A stretch of DNA of 64,000 nt from Pseudopyrenochaeta lycopersici (Eukaryota > Ascomycota > Dothideomycetes > Pleosporales > Pseudopyrenochaetaceae): assembly GCA_003313425.1 (NCBI GenBank), contig NHZP01000012.1, forward strand, positions 1,364,001-1,428,000, in the 5' to 3' direction. The notes under the pieces were generated by a model. The model ran no database searches and was not told where the DNA came from. It saw only the letters and a list, made by a program, of their open reading frames with translations. Each line of letters begins with the position of its first letter. The first letter of the stretch is position 1. Below are positions 31,484 to 42,516 of this stretch, one piece after another. A program made the position numbers and the translations under genes.

Positions 31484-34029
31484 TCAAGCATACCTCACCC
31501 TTCCCGCTTCAACAAGCGCGCTTGCCGTCCCGGCCCTCTCCTCATACAACCTTCTCAAATCATCTACAGACTGTTTCTTCAAATTCAACTTTTTCGGTGT
31601 GAACATCTTCCTTACTGGACATGGCCCATCTTCCTGCTGTTGATTTTTTTCAAAGCTTGGCATACGTTGCAGCAAGCCTGGACTTGGTGCACGTAGCCTT
31701 GGAGTAGAGTTTGGAACGGGAAGACTTGTTGATTTTGATATGGGACGGTTAGCGAGGTTTTGAGGTGCTCCGGGGTGTACTGGACGTGCAAGGGAATTGA
31801 TCGAGGGTGTACGAGACGCGGAGGCAGGAATACTCGGCCGGCGAAAGCTGGAGTCTGATGATGCTTCTGACGTTGCGCTTATTGGGCTTGGGGATTGCGT
31901 CTCGCTCTGCTTCGACGAGATTGATGGCGCACGTTTCGCCCCGCTATTGCTATTGGGCCTCGTGGTAAGCCCGGGCAGGGCGAAACCTCCCTGGACAACG
32001 CGCCCAGTACCCAGTCCCTGGATATCAGACACGTTGCGAACTTCATCCTGCGCAACGGCTGATTTTCCGACGTTATTGACCTGTGTTGCAGTCAGGGTTT
32101 TCCTCTTTGGAAGACTGAGTTTAGACGCAAAAGCAGTAACAGGACATGGTGGGTCATCTTGTGCATGGTATCGAGCAGAAGCTGAAACAGGAACTGGATT
32201 GCTCGTACCAGACTTCTTCTCATCTGTCACTGAGTTCCGCCGTGGAGGCAAGGGTGGAGCCTGATCATCATCGGCTCTTCGTGGTGCGAAGCCATCTGTT
32301 GTCGCGGCGTAGGTACTGGGCGACTCAGCAACGTCTGCTGGGGCGTCTGAAATGACAGACGAGTATCGTGGGGGTGCTGTAATCGGAGGTGCGGGCTTTC
32401 GCTTCGTCGAGTCGGCGGACGACTTTGTGACTGGCTCTCGGGAGCGTGGGGGTAGTGGAGGCGGCACCTCTTCATTATCTGAGTGTGGCTCAGAATATGT
32501 AGACAGCTTCTCGTCGTTATCTTGTAGTGTTATGCCCTGCGCTTGTTCTTCTACTGACGCTCTGCCCTCGACTGAAGCCCTCTTTCCTTCCACTGGATCA
32601 TCCCACTCATATTCATCTTTTGGCAGCTTCAGCTCTTCGAGGAAGGACGCTGCGGTCTGTCCACAGGCCTCTCGGAGACCCTCCGACCAGAGGTCGATGG
32701 CTTGGGTAAATATCCTCCGGATGATGGAAGACATCTTGGCATCTTCCAGCTGGTCTGGACCGCACAATAGTGCTGGGGCAAAGCAGACGGCCAGGTTCTC
32801 AGCTGTCATCTTGTTCTGTTCTTGCCGCGCAGCTACCAGGTTTAGCAGTGGCAATAGATGTCTCACAACAATCTCGCGAGAGATGGCAGGCAAAAAAGAC
32901 CACTCAGAAGCGGGCGAGAGTAGGTCTCTTAGTCGATCAATCTCGGGAATGTCCTGAGCATCGCCATAGAGCCGCTTCAAATCGGTATATGAGGTTTGAG
33001 GGAAGATTGGTTGCCGTAGAGAGGCGTACCAAGCTTTGATCAGGGCAGCAGCCATGAAGACTGAGTAGGCGTCCCTCGGATCTACCTCGGCCAGTATGTC
33101 ATCCTGATGCTCAGCATTCTGGTAGGGCGGTATGGGCAACGTGACCTCATTGTCCTTCCAGACGATGTACTTCTGGCCCCTGTCGTAGGCTTCCTTCAGT
33201 ACATCTCGCAGTTTCGAGTTGGGGGGGACTCGGAAGATGCCTTCCGAAATGATGTTTGGCTCCAGAAGGAGAAAGCTTGTTGTCTCTCTCAGCACACGGG
33301 GAAAGCGCGTCTGGCCACTAGCACTAGTGGGGAATGGGTTGCGGGCAGCGAATGCTCGCTTCCCACTGGCATAAGGGGCGTATATGTCATCGGACACACG
33401 GCGGTCGGTGAGGTAGGTGGAGGGTGGTATGAGCAAATCCTCGATGGGGATCTGGAGGGCGAGGCTGCTCAAGCTGGACACTGGAAGCGATCAGTAGGAT
33501 GGAAGGCGAAATCACCAAGGGCAAGAATACAATGATAGATCTTCCTCCTGAACTTGGGGCTGACAATGGTTGAGAAGATCTCCGTCAAGATCCTCACCCA
33601 TGCTTTCTCGTGCACAATGTACAGTTTCTGGAGGCGCTTCCGCATCGCTCTCGACAGGACATGGTACGCCTGCAGAAACCAGCCCCAGCCCGGCCGGTGT
33701 TTCTTCGATGTGGCCGACGTGTCGCCATCTCCTGCAAAAAACACCACCTCGTACTCGAACCCCTTCAGCAGTTCGTCTTCTTCGGGGAGGCGCGCCAGCA
33801 CGTAGGGAAGGAGCGAGTCGTAGTCGGCTTCGTGCGAGTCCGGAAGGGCAGCAGCGTTGAGGATGAAGACCGGCCTGCCCTCCTTGGACGGCAGCGGCGA
33901 GCGGTAGAGCACCGAAGCCGCAATCTTTGCCAGGTTCCCAGAGTATTCAGAGCTCTGCCGTGACGGGGGCACAGCCGAGAGCGAGGAGCTCCGCAGCCGG
34001 CTGGCGATGTGGGCGCGCATGCCGCTCAT
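31484..34029 (-). CDS. ECM25: ECM25-like RhoGAP protein with N-terminal CRAL-TRIO-like domain
   Basis: Exons (minus) 34029..33531 and 33480..31484, intron 50 nt (GTATTC...TTCCAG); 831 aa. The N-terminal 190 residues resemble the Sec14/BCH-like lipid-binding module of p50RhoGAP and Ecm25 (GRPVFILNAAALP, KRLQKLYIVHEKAWVRILTE, SPKFRRKIYH). The RhoGAP domain follows: ISEGIFRVPPNSKLRDVL with the arginine finger, LIKAWYASLRQPIFP, and KMTAENLAVCFAPALL. It should stimulate GTP hydrolysis by a Rho-type GTPase in polarity or wall control. The C-terminal half is disordered, with repeated PPLPP-type proline motifs that could bind SH3 domains. I chose the GTATTC donor over an equally in-frame GTGATT because it restores the family text RRKIYHL-SSLSSLAL. 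The extreme C terminus is uncertain. Confidence 0.88.
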
Positions 34030-34566
34030 GGCTACGAGCTGCTTGAAAGTGGCGAGAGGTCCAGCAGTTATTCAGCGTCAGAGCATCAACGTCTTGACGA
34101 CTTGGGGAACTTGACACGTGCCAATGCGACTGTGCTAAGGAGCAATGGAGGGGCTACAGGCGTGCGATTTGGGTTTAGGCGGTGCATATAAACAAAAGAG
34201 ACGTCACTTGTCGACTCGCAGCAGGGATGCCCAGGTCCCCAGCGCACGGACGTGGCTGGCTTTGATTCGAGTCGACAGACAGATGCCTCGTTTCAGACCG
34301 CTGTGCTTGCGGTATATGCAAGCTGCGGCTCCGCATGTTGCCCGTATGAGCATAGTGGAATCGGATCCGGAGTCCGTCATACGGAAGACGCGTGGGGGGG
34401 CTGTGCCTGCAACATCACCATCACGTATCACAGACAAGATCTGCGAATCACTGGGCAGATACACTCCGCCTGGGCACCTCGCATCCACTAAATTCCCACG
34501 TATTGCTACAACAAGGCCCATCGCTGAAATCTAGCCTTAGCGCTCTAGTCTAGTCCCTGCTGATGC
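34030..34566. other. intergenic region, RhoGAP promoter side
   Basis: 537 bases upstream of the RhoGAP start and downstream of the TCF25 stop. Mixed ORFs on both strands, none convincing. Confidence 0.5.
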
Positions 34567-36685
34567 TCAAGTCTCTTCGTCGCTTTCTACCTCCAATTCG
34601 TCTCCGCGGGCATCAGCTTCACCGTCAAACACTACCTCTACACCCTCTTCTTGTAGCCTCATCCGGACCATCTGAAGGCGCTCCGAGTTTCTCCTGAACT
34701 CATTCAGACTACTTCCTGCCTCCTCTAATGCCTGGATGAGAGTGTCCTCTGTAAGCCCGCCGACTACCAGGTTCTCTATATCTACCCTTTGGAAGTACTG
34801 CCGGAATTCCTCAAGCTCGGCGAGGAGTTGTTGTCGTACTGCAGCATTGCGGTGAGGCCCAAGACCTGAGCCGACTACAGAAGGGCCGTACGAAGTCAAG
34901 TTGTCGTCGGGAGGCAGTGGGTCAGAGACAGACGTGTATCTTGATTTAACGCGTGTGTCGAGTAGGCTGATGAGACTGCGGTCATCGGAGAGTATGACAT
35001 GTCTTGCCAAGTCGGTCTCCGGGATCTGGGCGAGCCAGTAGGGATCTTCTCCGTCTCCAAGCTCCTCTTCGATCGAATAGCAGACCTCTACCAGCAGGCT
35101 TGTCCCTTCAGTGGTATTCCATAGATCCTTTGCCTTCGGTACGTATAGCTGGCATAGCAGTTCTTGGTAGTCATTGTTCGGCTCTTTGCCCCATACAGAC
35201 TTAGGGATGGGGGATATTTCAAGCTCTTTGCAAAGCCGGGCTGCTAGCCATGGGTACTGCTTGATGGCGTTTCGAAGCGCCGAACGGGCCTTATGTGGTT
35301 GCTTGAGGCGGTCATGAGCAAGAGTAACGCCGAAGGCGAGGTTAGGCGGGACTTTCCAAAGCCGTTGTAGATAATCAACGTCTACCATTTCCACTAACGC
35401 TTGTGGATCCCGTCCCCGGAGCGCCAGCTGGTCAAATAGCAGCCGAATACAGTAGGGGTCTCGCTCCGGGTCCATAGCAATGAGTAATTTTGCCCACTCG
35501 AGAGCAGTCCGCCAAGTCGCGCGAACGCCTAACGTAGCTATGTATCGCCAAATTGCGAGCCAAAACTCGCGATTTTCTGGACGCCGAAAATCAAGGCGCG
35601 CTTTTCCGGCAGCCAGGTTTGCAGAGAAAGTGGAATGAACTGAGCGACCAAAGGTAAATAGAGCGCGCTCAAGGAGGTCGGACGCTGTAGCATTGTCACG
35701 TTGTTGCTTCGCAATCTCTGAGACCTGAAGGAGTGTAGAAATATGATATGCTGTATTTCTGTTAGGGTCTTGCCCCTTGAAACAAACAATCAATCAACTT
35801 ACGGTTATGGTGCAGCAGCTGCACCATACGCTCAGGATCCATGCTGCCGACACATACTTGGAACTGCCGTTGGACTTCTTGATATGTGGTATTGTGAATG
35901 AACCTATATTCCACGCTCCCATCTACCCGCTTCTCGACAATTTCCATTCCCAGGCCACCTGAGGTTGCACGTGGCCACTCTTCTTTCCCTTGGATGAAGA
36001 TGTTTCTTCGAAGGCCTATGGAGGCAAGATTACGGTTACCTGGAGCGTTGCGACCAGCAGTTGCTGCAGCAATTCCGCCTTGCTGTCCTTGTCCTCTTTG
36101 TCGAGCCCGTGGCTGCTCTTCGTCGGTGTTTTGGAGAGCTGCTCGGCCAAAGAGCTTCTTCATCTCATTAGCGGCGTGCAAATGCTGTGTGTCCACGCTC
36201 AGAACGGAGAACAGCTGTTGCTTTTCTTCGCTCACGGCGGATATGTTTTGATTGGAGCCAGGGTTTGTGTATGTGCTTGACGTGATATTAAGTGCAAGCA
36301 AGGCCTTGTCAATCTCATCAAGACCAGATGAGGATCTTGACTGGGCACCACTCTTCTCTGGAGCTGCAGTATCAGCTCTGGCTTTGGCCTTCTTTTTTTT
36401 CTTCTTGCTCTTCTTCGCAGGCTTTGGTGCCGGCGTGGGCTCGGCCTCAGCGTTATCCAACACTTCGGCTTGTTGGAGGCCGGCATCTTGCTCTAAATCT
36501 TCATCTTCCTCGTCATTTTCATCCCCGCCATCTCCTAGCATGGCAAATAGGCTGGGTTTCGGGTTTGTCTTCGGCGCCACTTCCTCTTCTGACTCTTCCT
36601 CATCATATTCTTCCCGAGCTAGCTTTTCCTGTATTTGCTTCTCTTCAAGCTCACGCTGTGCTCGCCTTAGGGCGCGTGATGACAT
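34567..36685 (-). CDS. RQC1: TCF25/Rqc1 family ribosome quality control protein
   Basis: Exons (minus) 36685..35803 and 35750..34567, intron 52 nt with CTAAC; 688 aa. Rqc1/TCF25 works with the Ltn1 ligase in ubiquitination of stalled nascent chains on 60S subunits. The N terminus begins MSSRALRRAQRELEEKQ and continues with acidic tracts and a lysine block (KKSKKKKKKAKAR), as in the family. The core (RRNIFIQGKEEWPRATSGGLGME, MVQLLHHNPYHISTLLQVSEIAK, FGRSVHSTFSANLAAGKARLDF, NREFWLAIWRYI) is the TCF25 domain. Three nearby AGs compete as acceptor; CAG just before CATATC is chosen because it restores the family text HHNPYHISTLLQ. Cytosolic. Shares a short divergent promoter with the PP2C gene. Confidence 0.93.
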
Positions 36686-36911
36686 TTTGCTATGCTGGAG
36701 TATTTTCTAGTTGGACTCGAGGCTATGACGTACTAATAGAAGCGATTTCGCGAGCCGTTGAGACGCTTTTGTACGGGCTGGCGCTAATTGGTCGTTCGGG
36801 GAGGGTGCACGGGCACGCATTCGGGTACTCGTTCCCGACTGCACCATGATTCCATTCTCGTAGCTTGTCCTGGCGACCTCTCTTTGCTAGACCATTCGCC
36901 CTGTCTGCCAA
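36686..36911. promoter_or_regulatory. 226-bp divergent promoter of RQC1 and PTC5
   Basis: Only 226 bases separate the two start codons, so both core promoters and 5' UTRs must fit or overlap here. No clear TATA box was seen in either direction. Confidence 0.6.
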
Positions 36912-38785
36912 ATGCGTGCGGCCTTTCAAGTTCTTCGGGTCGCACGCCGTCCGTGTCTGCGCAAGCTCGTCCGCAGTCGTACTGGGGCCTTTGCGCCGAG
37001 CAATGGCCTAGTCTTCCGGGCCCATCACCACCTTCGCCAGCGTACCTCACCCGTCGTCCTCGCGTCGTCGATGCAGTTCCGCGCTATTACGGGTGCGCTG
37101 GTAGCTGCCGCCGTTGCTTCTGGTGCGTTCTATGCTTACAACGGCAACCAGTCCGGAAGCTTCGCATCGCCTACGGAACAAGCCAGGAACCTCACCACTG
37201 TTGCGAGCAGCGAGCCGACCAGGAAGGCGCTTGTCGTAGGCCCTGGTGAATTATACACGGGCACAATCACAGGCACAGGCCCTATCTCCAAAGAGACGGA
37301 TGACTACGGCAGGAAAGTTTTGGAGATGTTGGACCCTGAGCAAGCTACCGCCAAGTTGAGGAAGAACGAAGAATCATGGCTGGTAGGCAGGGGCCAGGGT
37401 GTAGTGCGATACGATGTTGTGCAGATACCCAGCAACGACCCCATCGAGGACGACCATGCCGAAAAGATTATAGAGGTGCCGTCAAACCTGGCAGCTACGG
37501 ATAATGGTGCTACAGCCAGCGACTGGATGTTCTGGGGCGTCTTCGATGGTCACAGGTACATCACAACCCGTGCCAGTATCATATCACTGCTAACTTGCAC
37601 AGTGGCTGGGTCACCTCAGCCAAACTCCGTCAAACACTCATCTCTTACGTTGCGCGCGAACTCAACACGACATACAAATCCGCCGTCGAAGACCCGGCGC
37701 TGCACTTCCCAACACCAGAAGCTATTGACAAGGCGATCAAGACTGGTTTCGTGCGACTAGATAATGAAATCGTGCATGAGTCGGTTAAGAAGGTGAAGAA
37801 GGCACAGTCTAAAGTGGCCGCTGCTGAGCTCCTCGCACCTGCCCTTTCTGGCTCGTGCGCACTACTTTCCTTCTACGACAGTCGATCTAAGCTCCTTCGA
37901 GTCGCGTGCACTGGCGACTCCAGGGCAGTTCTGGGGCGACGAAGCACTAACGGGAAGTGGACTGCGACCCCGTTGTCAGAAGACCAGACCGGAGGTACTA
38001 CCAGCGAGGCCGAACGCTTGCGCAAAGAACACCCGGGTGAGCCCAATGTGGTCAGAAATGGCCGTATTCTCGGTGGACTGGAGCCATCCCGTGCTTTTGG
38101 AGACGCTTACTACAAGTGGTCACTGGAGACCAATGCAGAGCTGAAGAAATCCTACTTTGCTCGTACTCCTTCCGCACTTCTTAAGACGCCACCTTACGTG
38201 ACTGCCGAGCCTGTAATCACCACGACTAAAGTGGAGCCTGAGAAAGGTGACTTCGTCGTCATGGCCACTGACGGTCTGTGGGAGATGCTCACGAATGAGG
38301 AAGTCGTTGGCCTGGTTGGGCAGTGGCTTGATGCGCAGGGTAATCCGGGTAGCCAAGGCTCGCAGACTCAATCTTGGTTGAAGAGCTGGTGGTCAACGCA
38401 GCAGCAACTCCCTGTTGAGCAAAAGGCAGGTGAGAATGGTGAAGGGCAACGAGCGCCCATTCGCCAGCAGCAGTGGGGCACGAAGACGAGCCTAAACGAG
38501 AGGTTTGTGGTTGAGGATAAGAACGCAGCAACTCATCTAGTGCGAAATGCGCTTGGTGGAAAGGATCAGGATCAACTGAGTGCACTTCTTACTCTGCCCA
38601 GCCCTTTCTCGAGACGATATCGGTATATTGCACCCACTAAGCTCTAATTGAAACTAAGAGCTAACTAGTCCAGGGACGATTTGACTGTCGAAGTCATCTT
38701 TTTCGGCGAAGGCGCGGGTACTGGAAATGTAACACTGAACAAAGAGGCCAGTGCAGCATCACCCGATGTTAAGGCGAAACTATAG
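36912..38785 (+). CDS. PTC5: mitochondrial PP2C phosphatase (pyruvate dehydrogenase phosphatase type)
   Basis: Exons 36912..37555, 37603..38622 and 38674..38785; introns 47 and 51 nt, both with CTAAC; 591 aa against 572 in yeast Ptc5. The N terminus is arginine-rich with no acidic residue (MRAAFQVLRVARRPCLRKLVRSR), a mitochondrial presequence; a hydrophobic stretch follows (GALVAAAVASGAFYAY). PP2C motifs: MFWGVFDGHSGW, SGSCALLSF, ACTGDSRAVLGRR, GGLEPSRAFGD, VVMATDGLWEML and, in the last exon, RDDLTVEVIFFGEG. Metal-binding aspartates are present in each. The role inferred from resemblance is dephosphorylation, and so activation, of pyruvate dehydrogenase. Without the second intron the frame ends at 38647 and loses the RDD motif, so the three-exon model is preferred. 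Confidence 0.93.
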
Positions 38786-39420
38786 ATTTCTCGTTGCATC
38801 TTCCATTTTGTCCGCTATACTGCCGATGTTATACCCTCCCTTTTCATCTGTCCGCGAATCATGTATGTACATACTTCGAGCACGGCGTTCTGGAGAAAAG
38901 GAACACATCCGAGACTGGAAGGTGCTCGGACCGGTATGTATTATAGAGCATACCCAGCAATCCAGTCCCGCTATTTTCGAAACACAGAAAATGCTTGTTT
39001 CCCCAGCCGACTCGGGTGCCACCATCTATTAAATTTCTCCGAACGTCCTAATTCTCCGCTGCCAGTCCGTTGGTCGTTTCGAGTCATTGCCCCTAGGGCT
39101 GAAGGATGCAACACCCCTGCTGCCGACAGCGCATGGAAATGTTCCGTTTGCCGTAGCCATTCACTACCTTGTTTCAGACACCCCTTCGTTGTTTCTTACC
39201 CATTATTGCCAAGGCACGATCATCAACAGCCAACTTTCATTTCCTCAAAAGTCTTTGCGCATTAATATGAAGGGATGAAAGTTGGCCGTCCCCATAATAG
39301 GAGTAGGCAGTCAGTCAGAGATGCGAACTATAAAGACCTTGGATCCCCGCTTTTTTGAACCATTCATTCGATTTACTTCTATATTCGTTGTTCATATTCA
39401 TAAAAGTCTGTTCTGCCGCT
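38786..39420. other. intergenic region with TATA-like element
   Basis: 635 bases between two same-strand genes. A clear TATAAAG lies near the right end (39329..39335). The rest is AT-rich spacer with no ORF of interest. Confidence 0.5.
39329..39335 (+). promoter_or_regulatory. TATA box of the HEYGH secreted protein gene
   Basis: TATAAAG 92 bases upstream of the ATG at 39421, in a plausible position for a core promoter with a short leader. Sequence match only. Confidence 0.45.
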
Positions 39421-40876
39421 ATGTTAAACATGTACATCATCGCGCTGGTCGCTGCACAGTACAGCATTCTTACTGCAGCACGACCAGCTTCTTCCCAACC
39501 TCGGTCCAAGCTCTCAGCATTGCCAGCTGTTTGCTCTGTCTCTATCGCCCCTATTGCATCCCCTGACTCATTGAGCTTGTCACCCTCACCAGTCGAAAGG
39601 GCTGTTGTCCATGCCCGCGCTGTTGGCCCCGCTACCTACACTGCCAACCCGAATATTGGCGGTGGCGGCTCCCAGTTCAAAGATTCAGCGCATTTCCGCG
39701 TTTATAGTGCATCTGATAGTAACGCTGCTACTACACTCCAACACCTCGAAGCCGCCCATGCATGCTTTGTTGAGACTCTCGGCTGGACAACGCCAGCCCA
39801 GGGATGGCCGTCCAAGGCGGATAAGAATTACTATAAAACCAACATTTACAGTAAGACATCTGGGCAGCTTCCAGGAGCGGCTGGTGTTATGGGTGCCGAT
39901 GGAGTGACAGGGCTCGCTTGGTTGGAGGTTGTAGATGCATACTTGACTAATCCCAGTGTGACGGTGCACGAGTATGGGCATGCCTTGACTTATGCGGAAA
40001 GGAACTGGATTGACCAAGGACGGACTGGCGCGTGGTGGGAACCGATTGCAAACCTGGTTGCCGACATTTACATCTCCACGCCTACCTGCAGTGCCGCGAA
40101 AGCCGCTCAGGGCCTCTCTAGCGCAGCAGGCGCTTCAATAATCGAACTGCAGACTGTGATCAGCAGGTCATATCAAGTTCTCGTCGACGGCACGCCGAAC
40201 TCTGGTAATGTATGTGATATCCTATCGGCAGCTCCTCTTCATCGCTCTGGCTGATTTCGTGCTATAGTACTATGAATCATGGCCTTTCCTCACCTACTTG
40301 ATCAACAATCCTGATAACTACGCGGGTCTTGGTAGCAACACACTCCTGAACATGTTCCGCAAATACACACTTAACAGTAACGATACTCCATTGCACGCAT
40401 TGTCGAAGCTTCTCGCCGGCACCGACGCAACAGTACAAAAGGTAGTTGGTAGATACTGGGCGCATATGGCATACGTCGACATCGGGCACGCGAAAGCACG
40501 TGAGGCCTTTGTAGCACAGCGGGCAAGGTTGACATACGGTAATTTGGATTCTGCTGGGAAGGTGAAGAGCGAGAGAGCACCAAGGTATATGGGCGCCAAC
40601 ATCAACCCCCTGAAAGTTACCGGATCAACTGTCGGTGTAACGATCACTTCAAGTGGAGCATATACCGCGACACTGGTGGTCAGCAGCGGCGGAAAATTTA
40701 CCTACACTGATGTGGTGAATGGCAAGGCCAGCGTGACGGTCGCGAGCGGCAGCGAAGTCAGTCTTGTTGTTGCAAACACTCCTTCTACGCTTACTCAGTA
40801 TGATCCATTCGCTATCCCATCAGCGCTGAACCAAGGACTCCAGTATAGTGTTCAGCTCACTGGCGCGACGGTCTAG
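39421..40876 (+). CDS. secreted HEYGH metalloprotease-like protein
   Basis: Exons 39421..40209 and 40268..40876, intron 58 nt; 465 aa. The start MLNMYIIALVAAQYSILTAARP is a signal peptide, so the protein is secreted or in the wall. SVTVHEYGHALTY near residue 185 is an HEXXH zinc site, followed by GAWWEPIANLVADIY, where the downstream E is a likely third ligand or support. The body resembles fungal and bacterial proteins grouped as DUF6055 in my memory (SEHFRVY-type opening seen as DSAHFRVYSASDSN). The C-terminal 100 residues form a beta-rich, Gly/Thr/Val-rich module. The frame extends upstream without ATG. Peptidase activity is an inference from the motif; substrate unknown. Confidence 0.83.
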
Positions 40877-41233
40877 GCTGACATCAGTGGTCGTTGGTGA
40901 ATGACTAGGGTCCTGCTTCGCCTGCAACAAGGCTTCCCTTACTTCTTGTATTTATTTTACCATTTTTGAAACAAAGCCATTTCTCGAGTACATTATTTTG
41001 GACGTTTCATGTAACATGTCGTTCTTTGTGCACGTGCTCGCGCGTTCATGATCCCATTGGGGCTAGATTCCGCGAAGTCCGAGGTCTGCATGATGTCATC
41101 GTTGCGAAGTCAAAGGAAGCTCTCTGGGGGCCATATTGTACCTGCCGAAAGCCACCCTCTTATAATTGAGGCTTACAACATATTTCCCTTACAATTTACT
41201 CCCAATTGATCATCTGACGTATATGCACTCAAG
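40877..41233. other. intergenic region
   Basis: 357 bases, 3' UTR and promoter. Nothing notable. Confidence 0.5.
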
Positions 41234-41848
41234 ATGTCCGAATCTTTAGCAGCATTTCGTGACGGTCGCTCAAAAGACCTACGCCAACTCGCGGAGGAAC
41301 ATCTTCAGCATGAGTACGTGCTTGGCCTCCAATCTCATTCCTCATCATGTAGTGGGATGTACTGAACAGACTTCTATAGCCTCAATCAACAAGACCGAGA
41401 CCTACTCAAAAGTGCTGGCAGTAAAGTCTCAACACATGCGGGAATTGCATCTGGCATAGGCCTTGGCCTGGGCATTTACTTTGCCTTCCGACTACGCGCC
41501 ATGCGCCTGGCATACTTCAAGGCCTTCCGTGCAATGGAAAAGCCTGTCGAAGTACGATTTGCCGACGGCCGGACTGAGCCTATCCCTGACATCAGCGCTA
41601 AACTCTCGCCATCGCGCTGGGGCGATGCTGCGACATACTTCCTCTTCAGCGTCGGCGGTTTGTTTCTTGGTGGAGAAATTGGCCTTCTGACGGGCACAGC
41701 AAGCGCTTCAAGGACGATCACAAAGGATCCCGCGAGCAGAGAGAGGATTGAGAAGGCGTTCAAAAATTACAGGATTGATGTGTTGAAGAGAGAGCTACAG
41801 GCCATGGAGGGGAAGAGCAAATTTGAGGAGTTCTTCAGTTCACCGTGA
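41234..41848 (+). CDS. small membrane protein of unknown function
   Basis: Exons 41234..41313 and 41380..41848, intron 66 nt; 182 aa. Two glycine-rich hydrophobic segments are visible: GIASGIGLGLGIYFAF at about residues 48-63 and YFLFSVGGLFLGGEIGLLTG at about 115-134. Between them is a basic, proline-containing loop (RFADGRTEPIPDISAKLSPS). The N-terminal 40 residues and the C-terminal 45 are charged and helical. There is no signal peptide and no catalytic motif. The GxGxG pattern is a packing motif often seen in mitochondrial inner-membrane proteins, so that location is possible, but I do not recognise the family. Confidence 0.75.
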
Positions 41849-42516
41849 GCTGTTTCAGTTTATGCAATTAATATGAGAATGAAGGTTTAGATGGGATCCT
41901 GGTTACGAATGTAAAACCTTTGTACATAGAGTGTTCTTCGCATCCAACCAGCTGCGAGTCAATGCAACGATTTCTGTATGAGTATACAGGTGTCACACGG
42001 CCAATAACCAGTGCCTTGCCGTGCAGTCACCAACATACCAAGCCCGTCTGGAGCCTTATATTACGTGCACGCTAAAATGGTTGCGCGGCTCGTGGAGATC
42101 GTTGGCTGAGTTAAAAGCTTGTCTCCCGTCTAGCGGGCGCTTGACGTCACATGGAAGTTCCTAAAGGGGAGACGGCGCATGGCCCGTGAGAGCAACTTGG
42201 GAAAACATTGCTGTCCCATCCATGTAGATTTCCTCAACAACCGCACCTTTGTCAATTATATTCTTTCGCTTTGGGGATGCCATATCTATTTGAGTGCACA
42301 CAAGATCAACGAGTCACGAATACACTATTCATATTCCATCCGGACAAGTGCTAAGCCCTGTTAAACAACAAACATTTCTACCAATCGATCATTTGCGTTC
42401 ATTCCATAGTAGGATAAATAGCAGGATATACCGACATAATTTGGCATCAATAAACTCGCTCGCACACCTACCACATCAACACCAAATCGTGCAGGACTCA
42501 ACACCATCCGGCAATT
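41849..42516. other. intergenic region
   Basis: 668 bases between same-strand genes, AT-rich in the last 250. Probably the promoter of the phosphodiesterase gene. Confidence 0.5.

Noticed and set aside
33481..33530. A 35-nt intron (GTGATT donor) in the RhoGAP gene
   Set aside because: In frame but shorter than any other intron here. The 50-nt alternative restores the conserved KIYHL-SSLS join, so it was chosen instead.
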